From RPQJ01 sp963726665 (GTDB lineage: Bacteria; Pseudomonadota; Gammaproteobacteria; Steroidobacterales; Steroidobacteraceae), in the NCBI GenBank assembly GCA_963726665.1, contig CAVSDW010000014.1, forward strand, positions 1 to 64,000: DNA of 64,000 bases, read 5' to 3'. Under the pieces are notes generated by a model. The model saw nothing but the letters and a program-made list of their open reading frames with translations, did not search any database and was not told the origin of the DNA. The position numbers were made by a program, and so were the translations under genes. Of this stretch, positions 9,353 to 18,134 are shown one piece after another (positions within the stretch are counted from its first letter, which is position 1; every line of letters begins with the position of its first letter).

Positions 9353-10039
9353 TCAGGGCGCGAGTTCGCTCAAGCCTGAAATCCCGTCGAACCCGTCCGC
9401 CGCAGCGTGCGGAGGCTGCGTCGAGTCAGGCTGCAACACCTGGTAGATCCAGCGAACGCCGGCGGCGCGTGCCGCCGTGAGCACGGCGAGGCTGTCATCC
9501 ACGAACAGCGTCGAGCCGGGCGTGACGCCGTGCCCCCGGGCGAGCCGTTCCCAGAACTCGGGCGACTCCTTGGGCACGCCGAACTCGTGCGAGGAGACGA
9601 GTTCGTCGAAATGCCGTTCGAGCCCGGTCTGCCGGTTCTTGATGCCGAGGCTGATCGGGTGCGCATTCGTCGTGAGCAGCACCCGCAGCCCCCTTGCGCG
9701 CAGGCGGTCCAGGAATTCCACCGCCCCGGGGAGGTAGCGGATGTGGCTGCGCAGCTCGTGCTTGAGCGCGGCGACGTCCAGGCCGAGCTCCTCGCTCCAG
9801 TGGTCGATGCAGTACCAGTCGAGCGTGCCGCGCTTCGCGTCGAAGCGCGCTTTCAGGCGTGAGAAGGACTCGGCGGGATCGAGCCCACGGCCTTCGCCCC
9901 AGCGTCGCGGCAAGGCCTCGAGCCAGAACAGGTTGTCGAAACGCAGGTCGAGCACCGTGCCGTCCATGTCGAGACAAACGGTTTCGACCTCGGCCCACGC
10001 GGGAGGGGCTGCGCGACCACTGCTCGATGCTGCGTGCAC
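9353..10039 (-). CDS. HAD-family nucleotidase, YrfG-like (GMP/IMP nucleotidase)
   Basis: Haloacid-dehalogenase hydrolase of 228 residues. Motif I DMDGTVLDL has its nucleophile at D24 and acid at D26; motif II is LLTTNAH, motif III the Lys in GVPKESPEFW, and motif IV is LFVDDSLAV. The long cap region with FDNLFWLEALPRRWGE and WCIDHWSEELGLD-like residues matches the YrfG group, which dephosphorylates purine nucleotides. In Pseudomonas and relatives this gene sits with nudE and cysQ; cysQ is divergent here and nudE is absent. It converges with rhlB. Confidence 0.8.
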   Translation of the reverse strand: MHAASSSGRAAPPAWAEVETVCLDMDGTVLDLRFDNLFWLEALPRRWGEGRGLDPAESFSRLKARFDAKRGTLDWYCIDHWSEELGLDVAALKHELRSHIRYLPGAVEFLDRLRARGLRVLLTTNAHPISLGIKNRQTGLERHFDELVSSHEFGVPKESPEFWERLARGHGVTPGSTLFVDDSLAVLTAARAAGVRWIYQVLQPDSTQPPHAAADGFDGISGLSELAP

Positions 10040-10073
10040 GATTCTGGAGGGCGCCGGATTGCGGGGGGACCGC

Positions 10074-10079
10074 TATGAT
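10074..10079 (+). promoter_or_regulatory. Possible -10 element of cysQ
   Basis: TATGAT lies 32 bases upstream of the cysQ ATG in an otherwise very GC-rich 72-base divergent gap. No good -35 is seen at the right distance, so this is only a suggestion based on its AT-rich contrast and position. Confidence 0.3.
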
Positions 10080-10111
10080 ACGGTGGCATTCATCCGCACT
10101 GGAGCCCACGC

Positions 10112-10909
10112 ATGGCGACCGATCCCGCCGACCTGCTGCCGGGCGTCCTCGACGCCGTCGCCGCCGCGTCCACCGCGATCCTCGGGGTCTACGCCTCGGC
10201 GCTCACCGTCGAGTACAAGGCCGACGAATCGCCGATCACGCGAGCCGACCGGGCGGCCCACGAGATCCTCGCGGCTCGACTGGCGCTGCTCGCGCCCGGG
10301 ATTCCCATGCTGTCGGAAGAAGCCGAGGCGGCACACGCATTCGCGGTGCGGCGCGACTGGCGCGAATTCTGGCTGGTCGATCCGCTCGACGGCACGCGGG
10401 AGTTCATCGGGCGCAACGGCGAGTTCACGGTGAACGTGGCGCTCGTCCGGGACCACGAGCCGGTGCTCGGGGTCGTGGCGGCCCCGGCACTCGGCCTGAC
10501 CTACTACGCCGTCAGGGGCTTTGGCGCCTTCTGCGCGGACGGCAAGGCGGGTCCGAGGCCCATTCGCACGCGCGCGGCAGCGGATCCACTGGTGGTCGTG
10601 GGCAGCCGCTCGCACCGGGGCGACTCGCTCGACGGGCTGCTCGCGCGGCTCGGCCCGCACGAGCTTCGCCCGATGGGCAGCGCCCTCAAGTTCTGCCTCG
10701 TCGCGGAAGGCGCCGCCGACTTCTATCCCCGGCTCGGTCCAACCTCGGAGTGGGACACCGCCGCGGCGCAGGCCGTTCTTGAGGTGGCCGGTGGTGCCGT
10801 GACGACCCTCGACGGCACGCCCCTGCGCTACAACGCACGCGACACCCTGCTGAATCCCAGCTTCCTCGCGTACGGGGATCCAGCCAGGAACTGGCCGTCG
10901 CTCTTCTGA
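10112..10909 (+). CDS. cysQ: 3'(2'),5'-bisphosphate nucleotidase CysQ
   Basis: Removes the 3'-phosphate from PAP, the by-product of sulfate assimilation, and keeps PAP from inhibiting other enzymes. It has 265 residues, of the inositol monophosphatase fold. The metal-binding motif DPLDGTREF is near residues 90–98 with an upstream LSEEAE, and the second signature WDTAAAQAVLEVAGG lies at about 214–228. The ATG at 10112 is followed by a typical N-terminus. The DUF3301 gene starts 3 bases after the stop. Confidence 0.94.
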   Translation: MATDPADLLPGVLDAVAAASTAILGVYASALTVEYKADESPITRADRAAHEILAARLALLAPGIPMLSEEAEAAHAFAVRRDWREFWLVDPLDGTREFIGRNGEFTVNVALVRDHEPVLGVVAAPALGLTYYAVRGFGAFCADGKAGPRPIRTRAAADPLVVVGSRSHRGDSLDGLLARLGPHELRPMGSALKFCLVAEGAADFYPRLGPTSEWDTAAAQAVLEVAGGAVTTLDGTPLRYNARDTLLNPSFLAYGDPARNWPSLF

Positions 10910-10912
10910 CCG

Positions 10913-11215
10913 ATGGAACTCTCCTGGACTGCGCTCGGACTGCTGTTCACCCTCGTCGCGCTCGCCTGGTACTGGCACGACAGCCTCGGGGCGCGCGAGC
11001 GTGCCAACGACGCGGCGTTCGAGACCTGTCGCAACACGGGCGCAAGCCTGCTGGACGGTACGGTCGCCTTTCGCCGCCTGCGCCCCGTGAGGGTCCGTGG
11101 AGGCCGGCTGCAGCTGCGACGGACCTACGTCTTCGACTACACGCGCGACGGCTACACGCGGCAGCAGGGTTTCGTCGTCATGACCGGGCACTTCGTGGAC
11201 AGCGTCGGCTTTTGA
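10913..11215 (+). CDS. DUF3301 family small membrane-anchored protein
   Basis: 100 residues with one N-terminal transmembrane helix (about 5–22) and a basic soluble part ending in GFVVMTGHFVDSVGF. The residues WHDSLGARERAN after the helix and the RRTYVFDYTRDGYTRQQG block match the DUF3301 pattern. Function unknown. It follows cysQ by 3 bases and is likely cotranscribed with it. Confidence 0.8.
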   Translation: MELSWTALGLLFTLVALAWYWHDSLGARERANDAAFETCRNTGASLLDGTVAFRRLRPVRVRGGRLQLRRTYVFDYTRDGYTRQQGFVVMTGHFVDSVGF

Positions 11216-11314
11216 GCTCGACAGGCCGCCGCCACGAACGGGCCTACCCTTTTTGTGGCGGGCAGGGCTAAGCTACCCGCCCCGACCGAGGCTCGAGCGA
11301 CGACGGTCCCAGCG

Positions 11315-11539
11315 ATGGCGGAAGCGAGCGACAACGTCGACACGGAAACGTTCAAGCACCTGGAGCGCCTGCGCCAGCTGCGGATCGAGCACCGCGACCT
11401 CGACGACGTGATTCACCGGCTGCAGCTCGACCTCTACGTCGACCAGGTGCAGATGCGGCGCCTCAAGAAGCGCAAGCTCCTGATCAAGGACCAGATCTCG
11501 CGGCTCGAGAGCCAGTTGATCCCCGACCTCAACGCCTGA
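11315..11539 (+). CDS. YdcH-type DUF465 protein
   Basis: 74-residue, highly charged, all-helical protein with the DUF465 signature HLERLRQLRIEHRDLDDVI followed by RRLKKRKLLIKDQI. The helices likely pair as a short coiled coil. Role unknown. ATG at 11315 is chosen to give the family length. The next gene begins within 3 bases of its stop. Confidence 0.8.
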   Translation: MAEASDNVDTETFKHLERLRQLRIEHRDLDDVIHRLQLDLYVDQVQMRRLKKRKLLIKDQISRLESQLIPDLNA

Positions 11540-11542
11540 GTG

Positions 11543-12874
11543 ATGGCCGAGCCCCTGGAAACCGCCGCCGGTATCGTTGCCCGGCTCTTCGACCCGCAGA
11601 ACCTGCCGCAGATTGCCGTCGTGCTTGCTGCGCTGGTACTGGGCCTGTGGGCCGGCAGGCTGCTGCAGCGGCGAATCGTGACCCCGGACGCTCCGGACGA
11701 CCTGCGCAGCCGCCTGCGCGAGTCCGAGTGGGTGGCGGCGCCTTATGCGGTCGTGCTGCTCGTACTCGCCGCCGCGGCCGGACTCATGCACGCGCTCGGG
11801 AAGCCCGCGCAACTCGTGGACGTCGCCGTGCGACTCGGCGCCCTGCTGCTCGCCATCCGGATCGTCGTGTACCTGTTGCGGGTCTCGATGGGCGCGCGGG
11901 CGCGCCTCAAGGGCTGGGGCACGATGATCACCTTCGTGGTCTGGGCCTTCCTGTCGCTGCACCTGCTCGGCTGGGGCGATGCGCTCATCGGCCTGCTCGA
12001 CGGCATCGGCATCAATGCGGGCAAGACGCACATCTCGGTCTGGTCCGTCATGAAGCTGCTGGTGACGGTCAGCGTGTTCGTCGTGATCGCGATGTGGATC
12101 GCGCGCTGGTTCGAGCGGCACGTACTCAAGCTCGACGCGCTCGCACCCAACATGCGCATCGGGATCGCGAAGTTCACGCAGGCGTTCCTGGTGGGCCTCT
12201 CCGTGCTGGTCGGGCTGAACGCGGCGGGGCTCGATCTCACGACGCTGAACGTACTCACCGGCGCCATCGGCATCGGCCTCGGCTTCGGCCTGCAGAGCAT
12301 CGCGGCCAACTTCGTCAGCGGCTTCGTGCTGCTCATGGACCGCTCCATCAAGCCGGGAGACGTCATCAGCTTCACCGGCATGCCCGGCACCGCGACCGAG
12401 GGCTTCGGCTGGGTCGAGGAGCTGCGCGGGCGCTACGTCGTGGTGCGCGACCGGGATGGCGTCGCCACGCTGGTGCCGAACCAGAACCTGATCACCAGTC
12501 CGGTGACCAACTGGAGCTACGAGGATCCGAGGGTGCGCCTCAAGCTGCCGGTCCGCGTGAGCTACAAGGAGCGACCCCGAGCTCGCCATGCGCCTGATGC
12601 TGGAATCGACGGCGGGACATCCCGCGCGTGATCCGCGATCCAGCGCCGGTCGCACGCCTCATGGGTTTCGGGGACCACGGCATCGAGCTCGAGTTGCGGT
12701 TCTGGATCCCGGACCCGAAAGAAGGCGTGAACAACGTCCGATCCGACGTGAACCGCGCGATCTGGCGGCTGTTCCGCGAGCACGGGATCATGATCCCGGT
12801 AGCGCAGCGCGAGGTCCGCCTCGAGATGGTCAGCCCTGCAGGTCGGCCCGCTCGAGCCGGCCCGCGACGCCTGA
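11543..12874 (+). CDS. MscS-family mechanosensitive channel, three frame breaks
   Basis: Inner-membrane channel of about 440 residues opened by membrane tension. Five or so hydrophobic helices precede the pore helix and the MscS domain signature NVLTGAIGIGLGFGLQSIAA, followed by SGFVLLMDRSIKPGDVI. The beta domain holds VPNQNLITSPVTNWSYED. The frame breaks near 12574 (after VSYK), near 12610 (after LESTA) and near 12838 (after EMVS). Each fits one extra G or C; repaired, the protein ends LQVGPLEPARDA at 12874. KefA/YbdG-like in length rather than the short E. coli MscS. It overlaps no neighbour and leads into arfB 6 bases later. Confidence 0.88.
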
Positions 12875-12880
12875 GCCGCG

Positions 12881-13306
12881 ATGCCGGTCGCCGCGCCAGC
12901 CGCGTTCTCGATCCCGGACGAGCTGCTCGAATTCCGCGCGGTGCGCGCCTCGGGGCCGGGCGGGCAGAACGTCAACAAGGTGTCGAACGCCGTCGAACTG
13001 CGCTTCGACGCGTCCGCCTGGACCGTCCTGTACCCGGCTGCACGCGCCCGCCTCTCCCGCATCGCGGGCCGCCGGATGACCGACGCGGGCCTGATCGTGA
13101 TCGACGCGCAGCGTTTTCGCTCGCTGGAGCAGAATCGTGCCGACGCCCTCGATCGCCTGACCGGGATGATCCGCGAGGCGCTGGTGGAACCGAAACCGCG
13201 ACGCCCGACGCGACCGACTCGCGCCTCGAAGGAACGCCGGCTCGCGAGCAAGACCCGCGACGCGCGTACCAAGAAGCTGCGCCGCCCGGCGCGGTCCGAA
13301 GACTAG
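12881..13306 (+). CDS. arfB: Alternative ribosome-rescue factor / peptidyl-tRNA hydrolase ArfB
   Basis: Release-factor-like protein of 141 residues that frees ribosomes stalled at mRNA ends. The catalytic GGQ is at residues 27–29 in ASGPGGQNVNKVS, and the C-terminus is a long basic tail (ASKERRLASKTRDARTKKL) that inserts into the mRNA channel. It has no codon-recognition domain. Intact. Confidence 0.93.
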   Translation: MPVAAPAAFSIPDELLEFRAVRASGPGGQNVNKVSNAVELRFDASAWTVLYPAARARLSRIAGRRMTDAGLIVIDAQRFRSLEQNRADALDRLTGMIREALVEPKPRRPTRPTRASKERRLASKTRDARTKKLRRPARSED

Positions 13307-13322
13307 CCCTGCGGCGACAGGC

Positions 13323-13829
13323 TCACTTCTTCTCTGGCCCGCTCGGCATCGACCACGCGCCGGTGGCGGCGTTGAGCTTGTGGCAGTACGTGCACTCGCC
13401 CTGGTAATCGGTGACGAAGTGGTTCTTGTCGCCGCCGACGAGGTGAATCCGGTGCACCATGCCGGCCAGCGGCGGCGCCTTCTTCGAGTCGTCGGTGTGG
13501 CATTCGGCGCAGGCGGCCGGAACGTCCTCCAGCGCGTCCGTGGCATCCGGGTGCTTGCCCTTCAGTTTCAGGCCGGCCGGGGCACTCCCCTGCACGGTGG
13601 CAAGCAGGGCCGGATTCACCTTCCCGGCCATCCACTGCTGCATCACCGTGCCGAGGCGCGCATCCGTGGGCGGCTTGTTGACGTGGCAGTCCACGCACGC
13701 CTTCGGGTACGGGTCCGGGGCATTGATGCCCGGGATCTTGGGTGCGACCTGCGTGGCGGCCTGCGTCGGACCCGACAGGCCCAGGAGGGTGATGGCAGCC
13801 GCGGCCAGCGTGGTGACAACTCGGTTCAT
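13323..13829 (-). CDS. Secreted triheme c-type cytochrome
   Basis: 168 residues with a Sec signal peptide of about 24 residues ending TQA. Three CXXCH heme sites are present: CVDCH (45–49), CAECH (107–111) and CTYCH (146–150). Extra His residues (MVHRIH, DKNHF) could be distal ligands. It is therefore a periplasmic electron carrier. The spacing resembles the small cytochrome c3-like/CytC7-like and NrfB-type domain families, but I cannot assign a partner. The start has GGAGCT upstream. Neighbours (arfB and plsB) give no redox context. Confidence 0.85.
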   Translation of the reverse strand: MNRVVTTLAAAAITLLGLSGPTQAATQVAPKIPGINAPDPYPKACVDCHVNKPPTDARLGTVMQQWMAGKVNPALLATVQGSAPAGLKLKGKHPDATDALEDVPAACAECHTDDSKKAPPLAGMVHRIHLVGGDKNHFVTDYQGECTYCHKLNAATGAWSMPSGPEKK

Positions 13830-13942
13830 GATGAGCTCCGGTTCGAACATCCCCCGCGACCGTAAGGATACTCCTGCTCCGCCCGTGCAGCACGGTGCCG
13901 GCGGCGCCGCTCGGTCCGCCGCGGAGCGGCGAACGCCGGCGC

Positions 13943-16384
13943 TCAGCGGTGCACGACCTGGAGGATGCTGTTGCGGATCTGCTCGTGCAGCACGAGCTGC
14001 GCGTCGCGCAGGATCGCCTCGACCATGGCCGGCTCGAAGTGAATCGTGCCGTCGTCGTCCATGCGGAGCACCCTGCGCGTGCGTGCCAGGTCGAGGAAAT
14101 TTCCGAACTGCGCGCGCTCGAAGAACTCCGGAGCATTCAGCTCGTACAGCAGCGACATCCGCTGCGCCATGAGCTCGCACTGCCGCTCGAGCGCGTCCTG
14201 CGTGATGCGACCGCTGCCGGCCTTGAGCAGCAGCGAAACCGCGAGGTAATACCGCTCGATGAGCGGCACGCTCGCCCGCGCGAGCACCGAGAGCTGCATC
14301 GCCTCCGGCGACTCGGCGGGCGGCCTGGACCACAGGGTCCGGTCCTCCGAGGCCGACAGCAGGCCGAGGCTCAGGAGGTCCTCCAGCAGCCGGTCGACGA
14401 CCGCCGGCAGTTCCGCCTCGGTCCAGCGCAGGAAGTATTCGTCCGCCACGTACGGATAAACGCGACCGGCGAGACGCTGCAGGTCGGCGCGCGGCACGCT
14501 GGCGTTGTTCAGGAATGCGCAGGCCATCAGCGACGGCATCAGCAGCAGGTGCAGGGAGTTGTTGCGGAAGTAGGTGGTCAGGATGGCGGTCTCGTCCGTC
14601 ATCCACAGGATGTCGCCGAGCTCGTGCTTCTCGCGACGCAGGATCCCGAGCGACACGCCGTGGCGGACCATGGCCGCGCCGTCCATGTCGGTGACCCATA
14701 CCCTGGGCGAATACGGGGCACGGCGCATGAGTGACGCGTAGACCTCGAGCAGTCGCACGAGGTCCGCCTCGCCCATGCTGTGCCGCGGTGTGGCGAGCAG
14801 CACCAGGCCGAGGAGATTGACGGGGGTGACGCACGCCGCGGCGTTGATGCCGGTCATGATCGACGTCGCGAGGTCCTGCACCAGCGGGGTGAGCCACGGC
14901 GGACGGTCGTCGGATCCCGAAGGCTGTCGCTCCCACTCGGGGGCGTGCCTGCGGATCAATGGATCGAGCGGCAGGGGCTCGCCGAGACTCACGTAGACCT
15001 TGCCGAAGCGGCTGCGCAGCTCGGGGATCGCGCGCAGCAGAGTCATGACCGACTCCTTTTCCTTCGGCCGTCCGGAGAGCTCGCCGATGTAGGTGCGCCC
15101 TTCCACCAGCCGCTCGTAGCCGAAATAGACCGGGACGAACACCACCGGACGCCCGGGGTCGCGCAGGTAGCTGCGAACCGTCATCGCGAGCATCCCGGTC
15201 TTGGGCTGCATCAACCGGCCCGTGCGGCTGCGTCCGCCCTCGATGAAGTACTCGATCGAATGACCGCGCGCCATCATCAGCCCGAGATACTTCATGAACA
15301 CCGCCGAGTAGAGCGCGTTGCCCGAGAAACTGCGGCGCAGGAAGAACGCGCCGCCGCGACGCAGGAACGAGCCGATGACGGGCATGTTGAGGTTGATGCC
15401 CGCCGCGATGTGCGGCACCGCGAATCCCTTGTGGTAGACCACGTAGGACATCAGCAGGTAGTCCATGTGGCTGCGATGGCACGGCACGTACACGACCTCG
15501 GCGCCGTCCCCGATGGCCCCCAGGCTCGAGAAGTTGGCGAGCTCGACGCCGTCGTACAGCCGGTTCCAGAGCTTGCCGAGCACGCCCGACATGAAGACGA
15601 CGAAGGTGTGCGAGTAGTTCGCAGCGATCTCCTTCGCGTAGCTCCGCGCAAGCTTGAGCGCGTCGCGTCGGGAGAGTTTCGTCGACTTCATCTCGTCGCG
15701 CACTGCGTCGCGGACGAGCCGTGTGTTCAGGACCTGGGAGACGATCGTGCGGCGGTGCGAAAGGTCCGGGCCGATGGTGGCCGTGCGCTGGCCGCGGAAC
15801 TGGGCCCGGAGCTGCCGCCAGATCCGGCGGGGGCCGCGCGGCAGTCCGCGCGTCTCCATGAGCGTCGGCTGCAGGGGCATCGAGTCGCCGAACAGCATGA
15901 GCAGGTTGCGGCCATTGAGCAGCAGCGACAGGACCTTCCTGAACCTGCCGCCGATGTCCCAGCCCTCGGCCACCAGCAGCCTGAACCACGATCGCTCGCG
16001 ATCCGGGGCGCGGCCCCAGAACAGGCTCACCGGCACGATGTCGGCGTCGAAACCGGGATCTGCCGCCACGAGGGCGGTGAGTTCACGCAGGGTTTCCGGG
16101 ATGCGGCGGTCGATGCGCATTCTCAGGAATCCCGCACGCCTCTCGAGGAACAGCACGGACACGGGCAAGCTCGCGCCCGCCCCCAGCGGCGCGAGCGGCA
16201 TTGGCAGTGAACGCTCCCGGCAGACGTACTCCAGCACCGCGAGGTCGATGATGCTGCGCTTCTCCAGCGCGTAGACGACCGGGCGGCCCTGCAGGAAACG
16301 CTCGGTGAGCCCGTCCGGCAGGATGGACGGACGAACCCAGAGCGAGACGAAGCGCCGGACGAGCGCCAGCAGGACCCGTTCCAT
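13943..16384 (-). CDS. plsB: Glycerol-3-phosphate 1-O-acyltransferase
   Basis: Membrane-bound first enzyme of phospholipid synthesis, using acyl-ACP or acyl-CoA. It has 813 residues, the usual PlsB length. Acyltransferase motif I CHRSHMDYLL is near residues 297–306, followed by AAGINLNMPVIGSFLRRGGAF, FIEGGRSRTGRL and VPVYFGYERLVEG. The Met at 16384 begins MERVLLALVRRF; the open frame extends upstream without a good start. The gene is intact. It is a possible operon with the methyltransferase upstream (14-base gap). Confidence 0.95.
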   Translation of the reverse strand: MERVLLALVRRFVSLWVRPSILPDGLTERFLQGRPVVYALEKRSIIDLAVLEYVCRERSLPMPLAPLGAGASLPVSVLFLERRAGFLRMRIDRRIPETLRELTALVAADPGFDADIVPVSLFWGRAPDRERSWFRLLVAEGWDIGGRFRKVLSLLLNGRNLLMLFGDSMPLQPTLMETRGLPRGPRRIWRQLRAQFRGQRTATIGPDLSHRRTIVSQVLNTRLVRDAVRDEMKSTKLSRRDALKLARSYAKEIAANYSHTFVVFMSGVLGKLWNRLYDGVELANFSSLGAIGDGAEVVYVPCHRSHMDYLLMSYVVYHKGFAVPHIAAGINLNMPVIGSFLRRGGAFFLRRSFSGNALYSAVFMKYLGLMMARGHSIEYFIEGGRSRTGRLMQPKTGMLAMTVRSYLRDPGRPVVFVPVYFGYERLVEGRTYIGELSGRPKEKESVMTLLRAIPELRSRFGKVYVSLGEPLPLDPLIRRHAPEWERQPSGSDDRPPWLTPLVQDLATSIMTGINAAACVTPVNLLGLVLLATPRHSMGEADLVRLLEVYASLMRRAPYSPRVWVTDMDGAAMVRHGVSLGILRREKHELGDILWMTDETAILTTYFRNNSLHLLLMPSLMACAFLNNASVPRADLQRLAGRVYPYVADEYFLRWTEAELPAVVDRLLEDLLSLGLLSASEDRTLWSRPPAESPEAMQLSVLARASVPLIERYYLAVSLLLKAGSGRITQDALERQCELMAQRMSLLYELNAPEFFERAQFGNFLDLARTRRVLRMDDDGTIHFEPAMVEAILRDAQLVLHEQIRNSILQVVHR

Positions 16385-16398
16385 GGCAGTCAGGCCGC

Positions 16399-17067
16399 TC
16401 ACGCCGGCAGCCGCCCGGTCACGACCATGTGCCGATCGGATACCGTTCGCACCTCGAGTGCCGAGAGTCCGGAACTCGCGAGCTGGTCGCGCACTTCCGC
16501 GGGATCGAATGCGGCGCAGAGCGAATTGTAGAAGTCCCGCTTCAGCAGCTCGGGTTCCTCGCCCGCGTACGCCTCGACGATTTCCTGGGCCTCGCCCGCC
16601 GAGCCAGGCCGGAAAAGGTCCATGACCAGCACGGCTGCGCCGGGCGCACCGTGGTCCAGCACCGCGCGCCACAGGACCCGCGGGTCGTGCAGGTGGTGGA
16701 GCAGGCTGTTGCTCACTACGGCGTCGTATCGGCTGCGCGGCAGCTTCGCGCCCGGCAGGATGCCCTCGACGAAGGTGACGCGGGCCGCAAGGCCCGGCTC
16801 GGCGTGGAGCCTCGCCTCGCCATAGGCGAGCATGGGCCGAGAGCCGTCAAGCGCGTCCACCGCGAGGGCCGGATTGCGGCGCGCGAGCCGGAGCGCGATG
16901 TCGCCGGGTCCGCAGCCGAGGTCCAGCACCGCACCGGCGTGAAGATCGGGGAATTCCGCGGCGAAGAGCTCGACGAAGCGCTGGTTCGGCTCGGAAAAAT
17001 CGGCCTCGGCGTAGGCGCGGGCCTGCTCGAACTCGTCCATGAGCTCGGGTTCGGGAATGCGTTGCAT
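16399..17067 (-). CDS. Class I SAM-dependent methyltransferase
   Basis: 222 residues with the Rossmann methyltransferase core. Motif I VLDLGCGPGDIALRLA is at about 46–61, VDALDGS is the acidic loop, and YDAVVSNSLLHHLHDP is motif II. The N-terminus (MQRIPEPELMDEFEQARAYA) and LLHHL suggest a small-molecule methylase, but the substrate is unknown. It lies between plsB and a lipoprotein gene on the same strand. Confidence 0.8.
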   Translation of the reverse strand: MQRIPEPELMDEFEQARAYAEADFSEPNQRFVELFAAEFPDLHAGAVLDLGCGPGDIALRLARRNPALAVDALDGSRPMLAYGEARLHAEPGLAARVTFVEGILPGAKLPRSRYDAVVSNSLLHHLHDPRVLWRAVLDHGAPGAAVLVMDLFRPGSAGEAQEIVEAYAGEEPELLKRDFYNSLCAAFDPAEVRDQLASSGLSALEVRTVSDRHMVVTGRLPA

Positions 17068-17102
17068 GCGATCACCTGCGTCGGGGCCAGCCCCGGCGCC
17101 GC

Positions 17103-17393
17103 TTACTGCTGCCCGGACGATCCGTCCCCGCTCTGCGCGTCGATCGCGGCGTCCGTGGCCGCCTTGGCAGCCATCGTGGTGCCCTCGACCCCGCGCGCCC
17201 TGTCCTCGGTCTGGATCATGTCGTCGAACACGGTTGCGTCCGTGTCGCGGCCCTTGGCCTCGGCCTCCGCCTTCGCCGTCGCTTCCGCGCTGGCGTCGGC
17301 CTTGCCCTGGGGCGCCTGTTCGCCGCCGCAGGCGGCGAGCATCGCGAGCACCAGGCTCAGCATGGCTGTTCTTGCTCTCGTATGCATGCGCAC
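17103..17393 (-). CDS. Small putative lipoprotein
   Basis: 96 residues. The N-terminus has a type II signal peptide with lipobox LAAC (Cys near residue 22). The mature part is low-complexity, rich in Ala, Lys, Glu and Asp (AEATAKAEAEAKG) and probably helical or disordered. No family recognised. Confidence 0.6.
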   Translation of the reverse strand: MRMHTRARTAMLSLVLAMLAACGGEQAPQGKADASAEATAKAEAEAKGRDTDATVFDDMIQTEDRARGVEGTTMAAKAATDAAIDAQSGDGSSGQQ

Positions 17394-17429
17394 CCCCGGG
17401 GAAACGTCCCGGGGGCAATCTTAACCGAT

Positions 17430-17554
17430 GGGAATGTCCGCTACCTTTTTCCTTTTGCCGGGCCGCGCCGGAGCGCGATGGGGACATTCTCCTTTTCCGC
17501 TCCAGCGCCTCATGCAGTCCTTTGGCGCAGATCCCGGAAAAGGAGAATGTCCCC
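17430..17554. repeat. GGGGACATTCTCC-type palindromic repeat
   Basis: The gap between the lipoprotein and esterase genes holds a perfect 19-base inverted repeat: GGGGACATTCTCCTTTTCC at 17480–17498 and its reverse complement at 17536–17554, separated by 37 bases. Just left of it, 17430–17454 (GGGAATGTCC then a T-rich run) is a decayed half-copy. The sequence belongs to the same family as the insertions in uvrA at 48632–48722. Confidence 0.8.
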
Positions 17555-17559
17555 GGTCG

Positions 17560-18072
17560 TCAGAGGAATTCCTCGACCGAGAACAGGAAGTACGTGAAGT
17601 AGTGGTTGATGGCGCGGATCTGGTCGAGCAGGCCGTGATCGGAGTCGACCACGTGCAGCGTGGCCTTCTGCTCGCGGGCGAAGCGGTAGCTGTTCTCCAC
17701 CGGGATCACTTCGTCACGCCAGCCATGGATGATGGCCGTCGGGCACACGGCTGGACGCGGGCTGAACTTCTCGTAGCCCGGCATGTACAGCGCCGGTGCG
17801 AGCAGGAACATGCCACGCGCCTGCAGCAGCGACGAGGCCGCGACCGTGACGTAGCCGCCCATGCTCGAACCGACCAGCACCAGCGAGCCGCGCAGGTCCT
17901 TGCAGAAGGAGAGCAGGCGCGTGACGCGGTCCTTGGGATCGTCGATGCCGCGATAGTCCACCGACTCGACCTGGAACCCTTCCTCGCGCGCGATCTCGGA
18001 CATGGCGGCGATCTTGCTGCCCCATGGCTCGCTGTCCTTGCCGTGCGAGAAGACTACGTATCGTTCGGCCAT
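17560..18072 (-). CDS. YqiA-type alpha/beta hydrolase
   Basis: 170-residue compact esterase-like protein. The nucleophile elbow GSSMGG has Ser near 70, with a likely Asp near 120 (WRDEVIP) and His near 146 (DSDHGL). The family (UPF0227/YqiA) has short-chain acyl esterase activity in E. coli. The Met at 18072 begins MAERYVVFSHGKDS. The repeat element begins 6 bases past the stop. Confidence 0.8.
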   Translation of the reverse strand: MAERYVVFSHGKDSEPWGSKIAAMSEIAREEGFQVESVDYRGIDDPKDRVTRLLSFCKDLRGSLVLVGSSMGGYVTVAASSLLQARGMFLLAPALYMPGYEKFSPRPAVCPTAIIHGWRDEVIPVENSYRFAREQKATLHVVDSDHGLLDQIRAINHYFTYFLFSVEEFL

Positions 18073-18134
18073 CCATCTCTTCCTGCGACCATCCCTGCGC
18101 CCATCATAAGCTGCCGGCACGGCCGAATACGGAA

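Noticed and set aside
13323..15989. 888-residue minus-strand frame including the triheme cytochrome
   Set aside because: The upstream part is an out-of-frame shadow of plsB. Only the Met at 13829 onwards has a signal peptide and heme motifs.
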